Source: Eledone cirrhosa
Taxonomy: Eukaryota > Mollusca > Cephalopoda > Octopoda > Eledonidae
Direction: 5' to 3'
DNA: 64,000 nt
NCBI GenBank assembly: GCA_964016885.1
Contig: OZ024743.1
Location: 165,215,732 to 165,279,731, forward strand
Shown here piece after piece: positions 51,027 to 61,592 of the stretch (positions within the stretch are counted from its first letter, which is position 1; every line of letters starts with the position of its first letter). A program made the translations under genes and the position numbers. The notes beneath the pieces were generated by a model. The model did no database searches. It saw only the letters and a program-made list of their open reading frames with translations, and was not told the origin of the DNA.

Positions 51027-52150
51027 CATCATCATCACCGTTTTACGTCAATTCTTTCACGCTAGCATGGGTTAGACGGGTTGTCCTGTTGTGGGCAATG
51101 CCAGGTCAAGTGACCATGTCTTTCCCATATGGGAACTGATTTTGGCTTGATTTCTACAGCTGGATGCCCTTCCTAACACCAACCTCATTTACAGTAAGTA
51201 CTGGGTGCTTTTTTACCGTAGCGCCTACACATCCACTTTGCAGTGGGAGGGGTGGGTGCATACTGTCTATATGCTTCAGCTTCGGCTTGTACCCGTGGAA
51301 AATCGAGTCTTCTGTATTACTGCATAACACCAGTGGTCTCGGTCCTGTGTCATCACCTTTGAGAGGAGCAATTGGGCAAGGTCAGCTTTTATCACCTCAC
51401 TTGAGGTCTTCTTGGGTCTTCCCACTCTAAGACTGCTATTGACTTTTAGTGCTCTGCACCTTTTTATGCAGCTGTCATCCTTCATATGCATCACATGTCC
51501 ATACCAATTTAATCTCTTCTCCTGCACACAGCATTTGATTCCTCTTATGTTCAGTCTCGCTCTCAATTCGTTTATACTTTGCCGTTCGTGTATATTACTA
51601 TTACACATCCATCGGAGCATGCAAGCTTTGTTTCTTTCTGATCTATGCAAGTCTTCTACAGACAGCGCCTAGGTCTCACTGCCATACAACATTGCTGTTT
51701 GTATGCACGCATCATACAGTCTGCCTTTCATTTTGAGGGAAAAGCCTTTTGCAGCTAGCAGTGGCAGTAGCTTCTTCCATCCCGTTCTTACCCTGGTTAC
51801 TGTACTTTCAGAACACCCACCTCCACTGCTAATTCGGTCACCTAGGTAATAGAAGCTGTCTACTGTTTCTACAGAGGCCTCCCAGAGTTTGGTAGTGCTT
51901 GTTTCCTGTGGCCGTCCTGGTGCAGCAGCTACATATAAAGCCTACATTCTTAGCTAAACTTCCTGAGATCCCACTACATCTCTTGTGTACCCATAGTTTG
52001 CATTTGGGGCAGAGGATGAAATTCCTACCTACACCTTTCCCACATACTGAGCAAGGCCATTTCCCTGAGGGGATCTGGACTCTGTTTTCTCTTCTACTTA
52101 CGAGGACCTTAGTCTTTGTCAGGTTGACTTTGAGACCCCTTCTTTGAAAA
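51027..52150 (-). pseudogene. RTE LINE, subfamily 1, minus copy with intact PHD-like finger
   Basis: Tail complement ATCATCATCATCACC at 51027; 3' UTR complement to about 51270. Minus-strand coding: LVSRREN (52120), PSGKWPCSVCGKGVGRNF, ILCPKCKLWVHKRCSGISG and FICSCC (52055-51921), then a line ending near TLG, W-K-K..R-E-L-L-P, then MHRSERNKACMLRWMCNSNIHERQSINEL, RLNWYGHVMHM and VGRPKKTSSEVIKADLAQLLL (51650-51276). The finger has all eight metal ligands in C4HC3 order, in one frame. It is the only copy in the window with the whole finger open. The RT palm is missing: the sequence switches at 52150 to a different LINE. Confidence 0.8.
51921..52055 (-). other. PHD-like C4HC3 zinc finger within RTE ORF
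   Basis: Ligands in order: C-x2-C (CSVC), about 10 residues, C-x2-C (CPKC), H in W-V-H, C three residues on, about 15 residues, then C-x2-C (CSCC). W before V-H is the aromatic found at the same place in PHD fingers. Related copies: 4441-4578 (split by a frameshift), 56825-56956 (two ligands lost) and 5490-5556 (second half). Confidence 0.7.
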
Positions 52151-53790
52151 CCACACTGTTCATCAGCTAGGTTGGACTTGACAATCTCCCTGCATCTCTT
52201 TGCCAGACACTTAGCATAGACTTTACCAGGGAAGCTTAACTTTCTACCGCAAGTGCAAGAAGGGGACTTATTTCCAAGCCAAGCTTTGTAAGCCTCCTTC
52301 TTTGCTCAGCTGGCATCTTTGACCATTTGATTGAATGAATGGGGTTCTCCTGCCACCCAGTGCCACATGAAGCTGCTTTTGGCCATAGCCTTTAACAGCT
52401 GAGCTGAACAGTTTCTACTCCATTTCAATGTCCTCCGTTTGCTTAGGGAGTTCTCTGAATTTGGATGCAATAGTATCTGCAAATCTGTTCCTGACCGCCT
52501 TATCTGCCAACACTTCCAAATTTATCATGTAGATCAACCTGGACCTGCAAGTTTTGTGGACTTTCTTGGCTTTAGGCAGTCTCAGATTGCAGATAACTAG
52601 ATGATGATCAGTTGACAGCTTAGCCCCTCTCTTAACGCAAATATCCAGCACAGAATCGAAGGGATCAGAAACAATAAAATGAATTATTGATCCCTGTCTT
52701 TGATTCCTATTATACCATATGTATTTATGGAGGTCTTTGCGCTGAAAAGTGTTCATAATAGAAAGCCCATTATTAGAATTAATAAGGCCTCTCCATTCAT
52801 GTTTAGATTGGGATCACCATTCCTTCCAATCACTCCTTTCCATGTCAGGTAGTTAGTGCCAGCATGTGCATTGATGTCTCCCATTAAGATATATGATTTA
52901 GAATTAACTACATCTAATGCTGCAGGATTTGTATTTGGGGTCTCTGTTTGGAGCACAAACTTACACCACCCACAGAGACCTTTCTTTCAGCCTAATCTTC
53001 AAGAGTCAAATCCTCCTTCCCAATGGGATATATTTTATAACACATTCTGACAGCTGGGGCTTGTGAGTATTCATACGTTTACCTGTGCAGTCTTTTCTAG
53101 AACCCCACATCTAAATAGTGGAATTTCCATCTTCAATCCAAATTAATAGTACCAGAGCCATGGAACTTTGATGAGGAAACCCTAATTATATCTAGCTGGT
53201 AGCATCTGGGCCCTTCTACTATTTCCTGCAAGGTTTGTAACACTCCAGTTAAAAATTGTCAAGGTTTTCTCCCTTCCAGATCCTCTCTGAGTTCTAGGGA
53301 TACGTAACCTTTGTGCTTCCATCTCAAACTTCCCAGGATAGTTCTTGCAGCATGGGATAGAGACTGTAATATATTTTTAGAACATGCTTCCCTAGCCGAG
53401 GCCTGAATGCAACCTTTGTAATACAATATGAAGGACAATGCAGTATGGATGCCTTTACTGCTTCCAGTCATATTGGAGTGTTTTGGTGGTTCCATTCGCA
53501 CCAGTCACCAGGTTGGTACTTTTCTCAGACTCACGAAAATTACGGATTTTTAGAGGCTGCTTTTACTTGCCTTGACATAGCTACATCATTGAGTTGTGAG
53601 AGTTTTCTTGGGAGGCAACAGTGTCTACCATTGCTCAATCTTCCCTAGTAGTTTACCACAGTTGGTCCAGGTTTGCTTATTTGTCTGGCAGGAGCCAGTA
53701 TATATCGCAACTAACCACCATATCTAGTGACTGTATCACTATCTGCTACCTGCAGCCCATTCTCTGGTAGAACAGCACTGCCAAAAAACA
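52151..53790 (-). pseudogene. LINE endonuclease region of a third LINE family
   Basis: Minus strand. An upstream segment, GCIQASAREACSKNILQSLSHAARTILGSLRWKHKGYVSLELREDLEGRK (53440-53260). Then LQTETPNTNPAALDVV and YILMGDINAHAGTNYLTWKGVIGRNGDPNLNMNGEALL (52950-52760), which carries the 'GD.N.H.G' catalytic block of APE nucleases. Then NTFQRKDLHKYIWYNRNQRQGSIIHFIVSDPF, VLDICVKRGAKLSTDHHLVICNLRLPKAKK (STDHH holds the catalytic Asp-His) and RFADTIASKFRELPKQTEDIE (52420). Degraded coding continues to 52160. It ends where the RTE of 51.0-52.15 kb begins. Clade uncertain (CR1/Jockey-like wording). Confidence 0.65.
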
Positions 53791-53948
53791 TAAACCTTCC
53801 AAAACAATCAAAGATAAAACAAAATCTAATTTATTGCTAACATTGTGAAATGTAATCAATATATAATATAAAAGAGAGATGTTTCTTGGTTGGTTGGCTC
53901 GTTGATTGGTTTAATCACACACGCATGCGTACATAGACATACACTTCT

Positions 53949-54077
<129 letters not shown>

Positions 54078-54121
54078 ACGTATGCTGGTTTACACACACA
54101 CACACATCTATCTATATAAAA

Positions 54122-54330
54122 CACCCAGTCCATGCTGTAAAATGGAAGGGTGGATAGGGCCCCTGAGTCCAATAAGACGACCTCTCTAGTGCTGGTGGCA
54201 CAAATAAAAGCACCCAGTCCATGCTGTAAAATGGAGGGATGGATAGGGCCCCTGAGTCCAGTAAGACAACCTCTCTAGTGCTGGTGGCATGAATAAAAGC
54301 ACCCAGTCCATGCTGTAAAGTGGTGCTGGT
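54122..54330 (+). repeat. 89-bp tandem repeat, 2.3 copies
   Basis: CACCCAGTCCATGCTGTAAA starts at 54122, 54211 and 54300. Its first 25 bases equal the module found in the RTE 3' UTRs and in the 63.5 kb SINE, followed here by a GGGCCCCTGAGTCCA block. It looks like a SINE-type piece lying just 5' of the RTE. Confidence 0.8.
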
Positions 54331-54399
54331 GTTATGAAGGGCATCCAACCAGTATATATACTACTGCCAAACACTATGAACACAACAATTGAAATTTGC

Positions 54400-54625
54400 A
54401 ACAACTGCGTAAACAGCGATAACACTAACCATGTTAGGGCTGTGCACGGTAGTGGGGTGGCTGGTGCGGCCATGTGCGAGAACCCCCGACCGTCATCAAG
54501 CAATCGCACAAAAACAACTGCATAAACAGCAATAACACTAACCATGTTAGGGCTGCGCACGGTAGTGGGGTGGCTAGCGAGGCCATGTGTGAGAACCCCA
54601 CGACCGTCATCAAGCAATCACACAA
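54400..54625 (+). repeat. 113-bp tandem repeat at the RTE 5' end
   Basis: AACAACTGC starts at 54400 and 54513. The units share CATGTTAGGGCTG, GCACGGTAGTGGGGTGGCT and GACCGTCATCAAGCAATC, with about 10 differences. They end just before the first nuclease residues. Confidence 0.85.
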
Positions 54626-54635
54626 CAGGAAAAAG

Positions 54636-55660
54636 AACGAGACGTCGCATCTGAGAGTTGCCACACTTAATGTTGGCACTGTAACAGGTAGATCTGGGGA
54701 GATAGCGGAGATGCTGGAGAGAAGGTATGTGGATGTGTGCTGTGTGCAAGAGGTGAGATGGAGAGGTGCCTCTGCAAGACTAATCGCAGGCAAACATTGT
54801 AGTTATTCTGGGTGGGTAATGATGATGGGTTAGGTGGGGTGGGCATATTACTGGCTGAGAGACAGAACAATAAGACAATAGAGGTAGTTAGAGTTAGTAA
54901 TAGAATAATTAAGCCTAGGTTCGTTGCAGGCAAGAGACTACTGACAATCATCTCTACCTATGCTTTCTAGACAGGCCTAGGTAAAGAAGAGAAAGATGGC
55001 TTTTACAAGCAACTTTTATAAACAGCCTCAATGATAGAGGACAGAGACATCATTATGCTAGCATGGGACTTCAATGGACATGTTGGACAGCTCCAGGATG
55101 GATACACTGGGATACATGGTGGGCACGGTTACGGCTCAAGAAATGAAGAAGGAGTGAGGCTTCTTGAATTTTGTGATGCAAGTGCACTAACTATTTGCAA
55201 CACTAACTTCCAGAAGCCTACCAACCACCTAATAACCTACAAATCGGGTGAGCACATAAGCCAGATTGACTTCCTGCTAGTTAGACAGCGGATGGTGTCA
55301 AATACTAAGGCATACCCTGGGGAAGAATGTACGCCACAGCATAGGTTAGTCGTTAGTGACATCTCAGTAAGCAAGAGAAAGAATGAGACATACAGGAAGG
55401 TGTGGAAAAGAAAGGTCTGGAAGCTAAAAGACCGTTCATTAAAATATAAATTTAGCAAAGCCCTTCAAGATGTGTATGACGAAAAAGAAGACGATTTAGA
55501 GTTGTATGACATAGATGATAACTGGAATTTCTTGCGTGACAACTTACTGCAGGCTACTGAAGAAACTTGTGGTTGGGGCAGAGCTTCAACCAGACAGAGA
55601 GTGACCTGGTGGTGGAGACAAAAGACTGGCATGGAAGGCTTGGGAAAACGGTGGGAGTAG
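54636..55660 (+). pseudogene. RTE APE endonuclease domain
   Basis: The first frame (to 54833): SHLRVATLNVGTVTGRSGEIAEMLERRYVDVCCVQEVRWRG, where the E in QEVRW is the metal-binding Glu of APE nucleases. After shifts: RFVAGKRLLTIISTYAF, then 55031-55660: MLAWDFNGHVGQLQDGYTGIHGGHGYGSRNEEGVRLLEF (the D-x-N pair of 'GDFN', here AWDFN), NTNFQKPTNHLITYKSGEHISQIDFLLVRQR and EECTPQHRLVVSDISV (catalytic His). The nuclease nicks target DNA to start reverse transcription. Stops at 54833 and near 54970 and two shifts break it. Otherwise the catalytic residues are all present. Confidence 0.8.
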
Positions 55661-55815
55661 ATACGGATACGCAGCCGCTAAGAGAGAAGCTAAGTGTCAG
55701 GTGTACTTAACACGCAGGGAGGTTGAGAGTAGGAGGTTTGCCAATGTTCTGCGATGAGAAGATCAGAGACGTGCGGTGTTCCGCTGCGCAAGGCAGTGTG
55801 TCAGTGTAAATCAGG

Positions 55816-57631
55816 ATGTTGTTGGAGATAAGTGTGTCTGGAATAATGCTGGTGTACTTAGTGTCACGAATGATCAGAAAAAGGAGGCCTGGAAATGTCA
55901 TTATGAGACTAATGAATGTGGAGAACGAATGGGAGAGAGAGAAATTACCCTCAGTAGACCCGACAGAGGGAGCAGCTATTGAGATTGACGAATATAGGGT
56001 ACAAGAGGCAATTAAGGAAATGAAGAATGGTAAGGCTACTGGACTGTCGGGGATAGTTGTTAAGATGCTGAAGGCATCAGGAGAAGTAGGCACTGAACTG
56101 GTTGCACACATCATCAATCAAGCTATATATGGGTCTCATACCCAAAGACTGGTGCAGCAGTATTCTCATAAATTGCTACAAAGGTAAAGGGGATGCTCTA
56201 GAGAGGAGCAATTATAGGGGCATAAAGCTGATGGATCAGGTTATGAAAGTGGCAGAGAGAATATTGGCGCAACTGATTAGAGAAAGTGTCAAATTAGATG
56301 AGATGCAGTTTGGTTTTGTGCCTCGGAAAAGTACAACAGAGGCCCTCTTCTTAGTGAGGCAACTACAAGAGAGGTTCTTAGAGAAGAATAAGCCACTATA
56401 CTTAGCTTTTGTTGACCTAGAGAAGACCTTTGATAGGGTACCCCGATCTGTCATCTGGTGGTCCCTAAGGAAACTAGGTGTAGAGGAATGGCTTGTGAGG
56501 ACAGTGCAAGCTATGTACAGGGGTGCTGTCAGTAAAGTGAGAATAGGAATGGAGTTTAGTGAGGAATTCCAGATACAAGTAGGTGTACATCAGGGTTCGG
56601 TCCTCCAAGCCATAACAGAGGAGTTTAAGACTAGATGCCCATGGGAACTTCTCTATGCTGATGATTTTGTTCTTATAGCAGAGTCAGTAGAGGAGCTAGA
56701 GAATAAATTCTGGCTATGGAAACAGCAGTTGGAATCAAGAGGCCTGAGAGTGAACATAGCTAAAACAAAAGTGTTGATAAGTAGAAGAGAGGACAATACT
56801 CTGATTCCATCAGGGAAATGGCCATGTTCGATATGTAGGAAAAGAACTGGCATAAATTCTATAAAATATACGCAATGCAGATCTTGGGTACACACGAGAT
56901 GTATTGTGATAGCAGGCAAACTAACAGGTAGGGAAAACTACGTATGCACTAGAAGTACAGGGAATGTTGGCAGTAGTAATCACAGTGATAGACACATTTT
57001 TCCAATGCAGGTGGGTTCTATAGAAGTGGTTGATAGCTTCCGGTACCTAGGTGATCAGATTAGAATGGGAGGGGGGTGTTCCGAGGCCATAGTATCTAGA
57101 ATAAGGATGGGCTGGAAGAAGTTTAGGGAGCTGCTTCCTCTGTTGACAAAGAAAGGTTTCTCCCTGCGTACGAAAGGCCGGTTATATGATGCCTGTGTGA
57201 GATGCGCGATGCTGCATGGTAGTGAGACATGGGCAGCAACTGCAGCAGATATGCGACGGCTGGAGAGAAATGAAGCAAATATGCTCCGTTGGATGTGCAA
57301 TGTCAATGTGCGTGAACGACCAAGCATGGACGAGTTGAGAAAGAAACTGGGTATAAGAGGGATAAATTGTGGTGTGCAGGAGAGAAGGCTGAGATGGTAT
57401 GGACATGTGATGCGCATGGAGGATGACCGCTGGGTAAAGAAGTGCCAAGAAATCCCAGTAGAAGGAAGACGCATTAGAGGTAGACCACGAAAAACATGGG
57501 CGGAGGTGGTGAGAGCAGACCTCAGATTGCTGAAACTCACCGAGGAGATGACGAAGGACCGTGACAAGTGGAGAGATGCTGTGCTGAATAGGACCCGGCC
57601 AACCCTTGCAAGCAGGGAAAAGCGGATGTAA
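55816..57631 (+). CDS. RTE reverse transcriptase / PHD-like finger / C-terminal domain
   Basis: The first frame (55816-56187) gives VENEWEREKLPSVDPTEGAAIEIDEYRVQEAIKEMKNGKATGLSGI. It shifts near 56120 to the 509-codon frame 56102-57631. This holds MQFGFVPRKSTTEALFLVRQLQERF, YLAFVDLEKTFDRVPR (catalytic Asp), VHQGSVLQAITEEF, LLYADDFVLIAES (YADD at 56654-56665), a finger at about residues 242-285 (CSIC, QCRSWVHTRC, YVC) lacking two ligands, and VDSFRYLGDQIRMGGGCSEAIVSRIRMGWKKFRELLP. It then reads GSETWAATAADMRRLERNEANMLRWMC, RLRWYGHVMRMEDDRWVKKCQEIPVEGRRIRGRPRKTWAEVVRADLRLL and ends REKRM. Compared with 4.19 kb, nine residues are missing after HQGSVL, so RT activity is doubtful. Confidence 0.82.
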
Positions 57632-57645
57632 AATGATGATGATGA

Positions 57646-58190
57646 AAGACAAAGACAGAGAGGGAGATTTGTGCGTTCTAGATTGTTTCGCGGCCAGCAT
57701 CTGTAATAAGTGAGTCAGAAAGAGAGAGAGAGAGAGAATGTGTGTGAAAGAAACAGATATAGAGACTAAAAGAGAGGAAGAGTTACAGAGGGTGAGAGAG
57801 AAACACAGAACTATGTGAGACAACTCTACACTATACAGGAAAGGGGGATTTCTGAGTGCATGCATGTGTGTGTTAGTGAAGATTTGTGTGTGTGGCGTCC
57901 CACAATAAATCAAAGTATCAGTAGGTTTGTCGTTTTACACCAGTCATTGAAAGTTAGGTGATACTAACTACAACACAGAACACATAGAAAATTGATACTA
58001 TTTGAAATTAATTTACTGTGTATATTAATTTAGCTTTTTGTTGATAGAGTCATATTATTATTGATCTAATTCAGATGACAGAGTGTCAGCCTATTCTCTA
58101 AGGCTGCGATTTGCATTTATTTCTATTTTTATTATATTGCCTTGTATTGTTTGTTTTTTTCACAATATTTTCCAAGAAAATTAATTTCAT
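57646..58190. other. Unassigned AG-rich then AT-rich sequence
   Basis: Contains GA-rich stretches (57725-57740) and no recognisable gene. The 5' end of the following Helitron should lie here, but I could not place a convincing TC terminus. Confidence 0.4.
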
Positions 58191-58192
58191 CA

Positions 58193-60280
58193 TGTCACAA
58201 AAACACCGCTCTTCTATCGGTGTAGTTACAATGTCTGCCAAACGGTTGAAATCTTCAAGTGAAAGAGAAACTCAGAGACGGGAAACAGAAAGATTAAGGC
58301 AAGAAGGAAGTCGATCCCAACTTTCTGAAAGTCAACACAACTTGAGACGGGAATCAGAAAGACAATCGCAACAAACGGGTCTGAATATGAAAACCACCGA
58401 GAGGCAATGAGAGTTGCGATGGAAACGTGAGAAGCACAAAGGACTCTTCAAGGAAAAATAAACTGGCTAAGAGCTGCATTTTCATATGATCCATCGAGAA
58501 ATTATAGAAATGATCCTAAAGTCGTGATTGGTAGCATGGATATTATATGCAGTAGTTGTGGAGCGAGAAAATGGAAAGGAGAAACACTTGGCATGTGTCC
58601 CTTAGGAGGAAAGGTCACATTTCTACTGATAGAAGACCCTCCACCTGTTATTCACATACTGCTTACATCCCATACTAACGAAGCTAAACACTTCAGGAGC
58701 AATGTTATGCGGTATAATGCTGCATTTCAGATGACATCCTTTGGAGCTGAAAAAGATCATACTGACTATGGTTATTTCACAACATTTAAAATTCAAGGAC
58801 AATGCTACCATTTAATCGGTAGTTTACTCCCCCTAATGAGGAACCAAAATTCTTTCAAGTTTACTTTTTGGTAACAACGAACAAGAAGCTACTCAACGAT
58901 GCAGAAATATTTCCGGTGGTCTTCAGCTACAAGTTATTAGTAGTCTGCAAAATAGGCTTCATGAAAACCCTCATTACATAAGAGTATTCAAATTTGCCTT
59001 AGAAAAATAAGAAGGCAAACCCCATGTATAAAATTACTATGAGACCTGATAAAAAAAAACAGCAAAAAAACGCAAAAGGAAGACGAAGTGGCTGTACTGA
59101 TGGTCAATGAATAACATAAATCCAGAGATATCATTGTACAGGAGAAATTACGAAGAATTGCAGAGACACACAGAGCATACAACGCTCTTCAGTATCCTTT
59201 GGTTTTTTTGAGAGGTCAGGATGGATACAATTTCGCCTCAAGACAAGTAAACCCCAGTACAGTCAAGGAAACTAATAAATCGGTCAGTCACCAACATTTT
59301 TATTCATTTCACTTCATGGTAAGGGATTGCTTTAACTATATCCTAAGAATGGGAAGACTTACAAACCAATTAATGGTTGATGTTTATGCCAAGATTGAAG
59401 CTGAATGGTTGGCATCCATTAAAAACAACCAAGCTAAACTTAGAGAAGAGCAATACATCCATTTGAGAGACACCATTATAACTGATGGAATGAATCCTTC
59501 CAGTGTTGGTCAGCCAGACATTCTGCCATCTAGCTTCACAGGGAGTCCATGCTATATGGCTGAGCATACACAAGACGCCATGGAATATCTAAGAAAATTT
59601 GGTTGTCCAGATCTTTTCATTACATTTACATTCAATCTTACATGGCCAGAAATTCAAAATGAACTGTTTGAACACCAATATGCAAAAGATAGACATGACA
59701 TCATTGCCAGAGCTTTTAATGAGAAACAGAAGATCTTGATGTGGCTGCTAAAAGATGGACAAATCTTTGGTGAACTAAGATGTTGGTTTTACACTATTGA
59801 ATGACAGAAAAGAGGTCTTCCTCATTCCCATATGCTAATTTGATGTTCAGACCACATTCACTCAGATCAAATTGATAAACTTATAAGCCTCAAATTGCCC
59901 GATTGTGATGAAGACCCAGAACTATTTGCCATTATCTCAAAACAAATGATACATGGTCCATGTGGCAGTATCAACCCTTAGTGTGTGTGCATGGGAAGTA
60001 ACAAATATGAAAAAAGATATCCAAGGCCTTTTCAACAAGAAACCTTAACTGGTGATGAGAAGCCCTCACTGTGGTGGAAAATCTTTGATTATCAAGATAT
60101 GAGGTCAAGATGTTCAGGTTGGTAACAATTGCGTTGTTCCCTACAATCCTCTCCTCTGCAAAATCCTTGACGCTCACATCAATAGTGAGTACAGCGTATC
60201 AGGAAAATCAATTAAGTATATTTGTAAATATGTCAACAAAGGTAGTGATATGGCAACTTTTACTATAGGTGGCATAACCA
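58193..60280 (+). pseudogene. Helitron Rep region
   Basis: The start MSQKHRSSIGVVTMSAKRLKSSSERETQRRETERLRQEGSR (58193) is a basic, repeat-rich N-terminus. Then MDIICSSCGARKWKGETLGMCPLGGKV (C-x2-C..C zinc motif), FRSNVMRYNAAFQMTSFGA; then QYPLVFLRGQDGYNF (59190), GRLTNQLMVDVYAKIEAEWL, LPSSFTGSPCYMAEHTQDAMEYLRKFGCPDLFITFTFN (59520-59630). Then EWQKRGLPHSHMLI (after a stop), the H-x-H metal motif of HUH Rep proteins; and SIKYICKYVNKGSDMATF (60205-60260), with the catalytic-type tyrosines. Rep nicks DNA to start rolling-circle transposition. Five or so breaks. Confidence 0.8.
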
Positions 60281-61220
60281 ATTGAATGAAGTTAAAACAT
60301 ACCTAACAGGGAGATATATTTCTATAATGAAGCCATATGGAGAATCTTTGGTTTTGACATACACAATAGACACCCCGCGGTAGTGAACCTAGCAGTCCAT
60401 TTGGAAAATGGTCAGAGGGTATATTACACTGAAGAAAATGCACAATTGATTGCTGCGCCTCCTCCAGACACAACGCACACTGCTTTTTTAAAAGCTTTAT
60501 GGAGAAGATGCTTTCGCTAAAACCTTGCTCTATCACGAGATTCCCACATTCTACACATGGAATAAAAAGAAATGAAGCGGATGAAAGATAGGCAACCATG
60601 TGGATGGCTATCAAAACATCAAAGCAAGTGGTGAAATAGGAAAAGTTTACATGGTCCATCCTAGACATAGGGAATGTTTCCATTTGAGGTTACTCCTTCA
60701 CGTACATGGAACTCCCTGTGCAATGTATGCTGAAGCAAGTAAATTACTTGGCCTACTTGAAGACAGGGAATATTTGAAAAAGACATTGGAAGAGGCAGCT
60801 GCCGCACAAATGCCTAAAAAGCTTTGACAGCTCTTCACTGTAATGCTCACTACGTGCAATATTTCAGATCCCTTGAGTCACTGGGAAAGCTATAAGAAAG
60901 ACTTGTCGGAAGATATATTGCACAGGATCAAACTTCAAGACACTGGCATTAATGTAGATTTTTCTCCACCTATCTGTAATGAAGCACTTTCAGAAATTAA
61001 CAACCACCTGAGTGAAATTGGCTGGTCCCTTAAGGATTACAGTTTACCAGAACCTGAGGACACAGTTGCATACTCTATTGCAGAGGATATATTAAAGGAG
61101 ATGAATTATAACATCAACAAGCTTACACAATATGTCAATGAAAATGAAGAAAAGTTGATTGAAGATCAAAGAATTGCTTATGAAAAAATATTGACCAATA
61201 TCGACCAGAATGAAGGAGGC
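60281..61220 (+). pseudogene. Helitron Rep-helicase linker and helicase N-terminus
   Basis: Frame pieces VHLENGQRVYYTEENAQLIAAPPPDTTHTAFFKALWR (60390-60510), FHLRLLLHVHGTPCAMYAEASKLLGLLEDREYLKKTLEEAAAAQMPKKL (60680-60825). Then LTTCNISDPLSHWESYKKDLSEDILHRIKL, LPEPEDTVAYSIAEDILKEMNYNINKL and EKLIEDQRIAYEKILTNIDQNEGG (60845-61220). The last line is the segment just before the Walker A loop, which is cut by the LTR insertion at 61220/63268. These blocks are standard in animal Helitron proteins. Confidence 0.8.
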
Positions 61221-61592
61221 TATAGTTTAGTACTAGGTTGTATGAATGTAACAAGGAATACATTGTTTGTGTGTAGATATATATTTAATTAACAATGGTA
61301 GATAGTATAGTTGACATATCAAAGAAATAGATGATAGAATGAAGCAAAGTTAGTAGTTACCGTTTTGATTGCCAGGCAAACGCGGCTGGCAGAGGACGCC
61401 TGGCTAAGGCCAGGCGTCTGTTGGCCAAATGACAGGCAGAGCCAAATGAGAGGCTCTTGGCCTGGTGCCGAAAAGGCAGAGAGAGAATGAGAACCTAAAG
61501 TTGTTAGTTTTATAGGGTTCTGACCGGAAGTTGCAGAAAGGGTTCTACTTCCCGTCTAGATGATAACCCAAACAAGGGAGACAACCGCTACA
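61221..61592 (-). repeat. Long terminal repeat (3' LTR of the minus-strand element)
   Basis: Minus strand starts TGTAGCGGTTGTCTCCC and ends AACTATA. It has a TATA-like CCCTATAAAACTAAC (near 61515) and a strong hairpin GACGCCTGG/CCAGGCGTC at 61395-61418. Confidence 0.85.

Larger units (their letters stand above)
54353..57645 (+). mobile_element. RTE-type LINE, subfamily 2, near full length
   Basis: Tandem 113-bp 5' repeats, APE endonuclease (54636-55660), RT, finger and C-terminal domain (55816-57631), and a very short 3' end with AAAATGATGATGATG at 57629-57643. This is the most complete RTE in the window. Orientation is plus, about 3.3 kb, near the usual RTE length. Confidence 0.85.

Noticed and set aside
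54122..54625. Regular repeats that could suggest a CRISPR-like array
   Set aside because: Two to three directly adjacent units of 89 and 113 bp without unique spacers, in animal DNA.
58193..58410. Possible stand-alone host gene with an R/E/Q-rich coiled-coil start
   Set aside because: It leads directly into the Helitron zinc motif and Rep blocks in the expected order.
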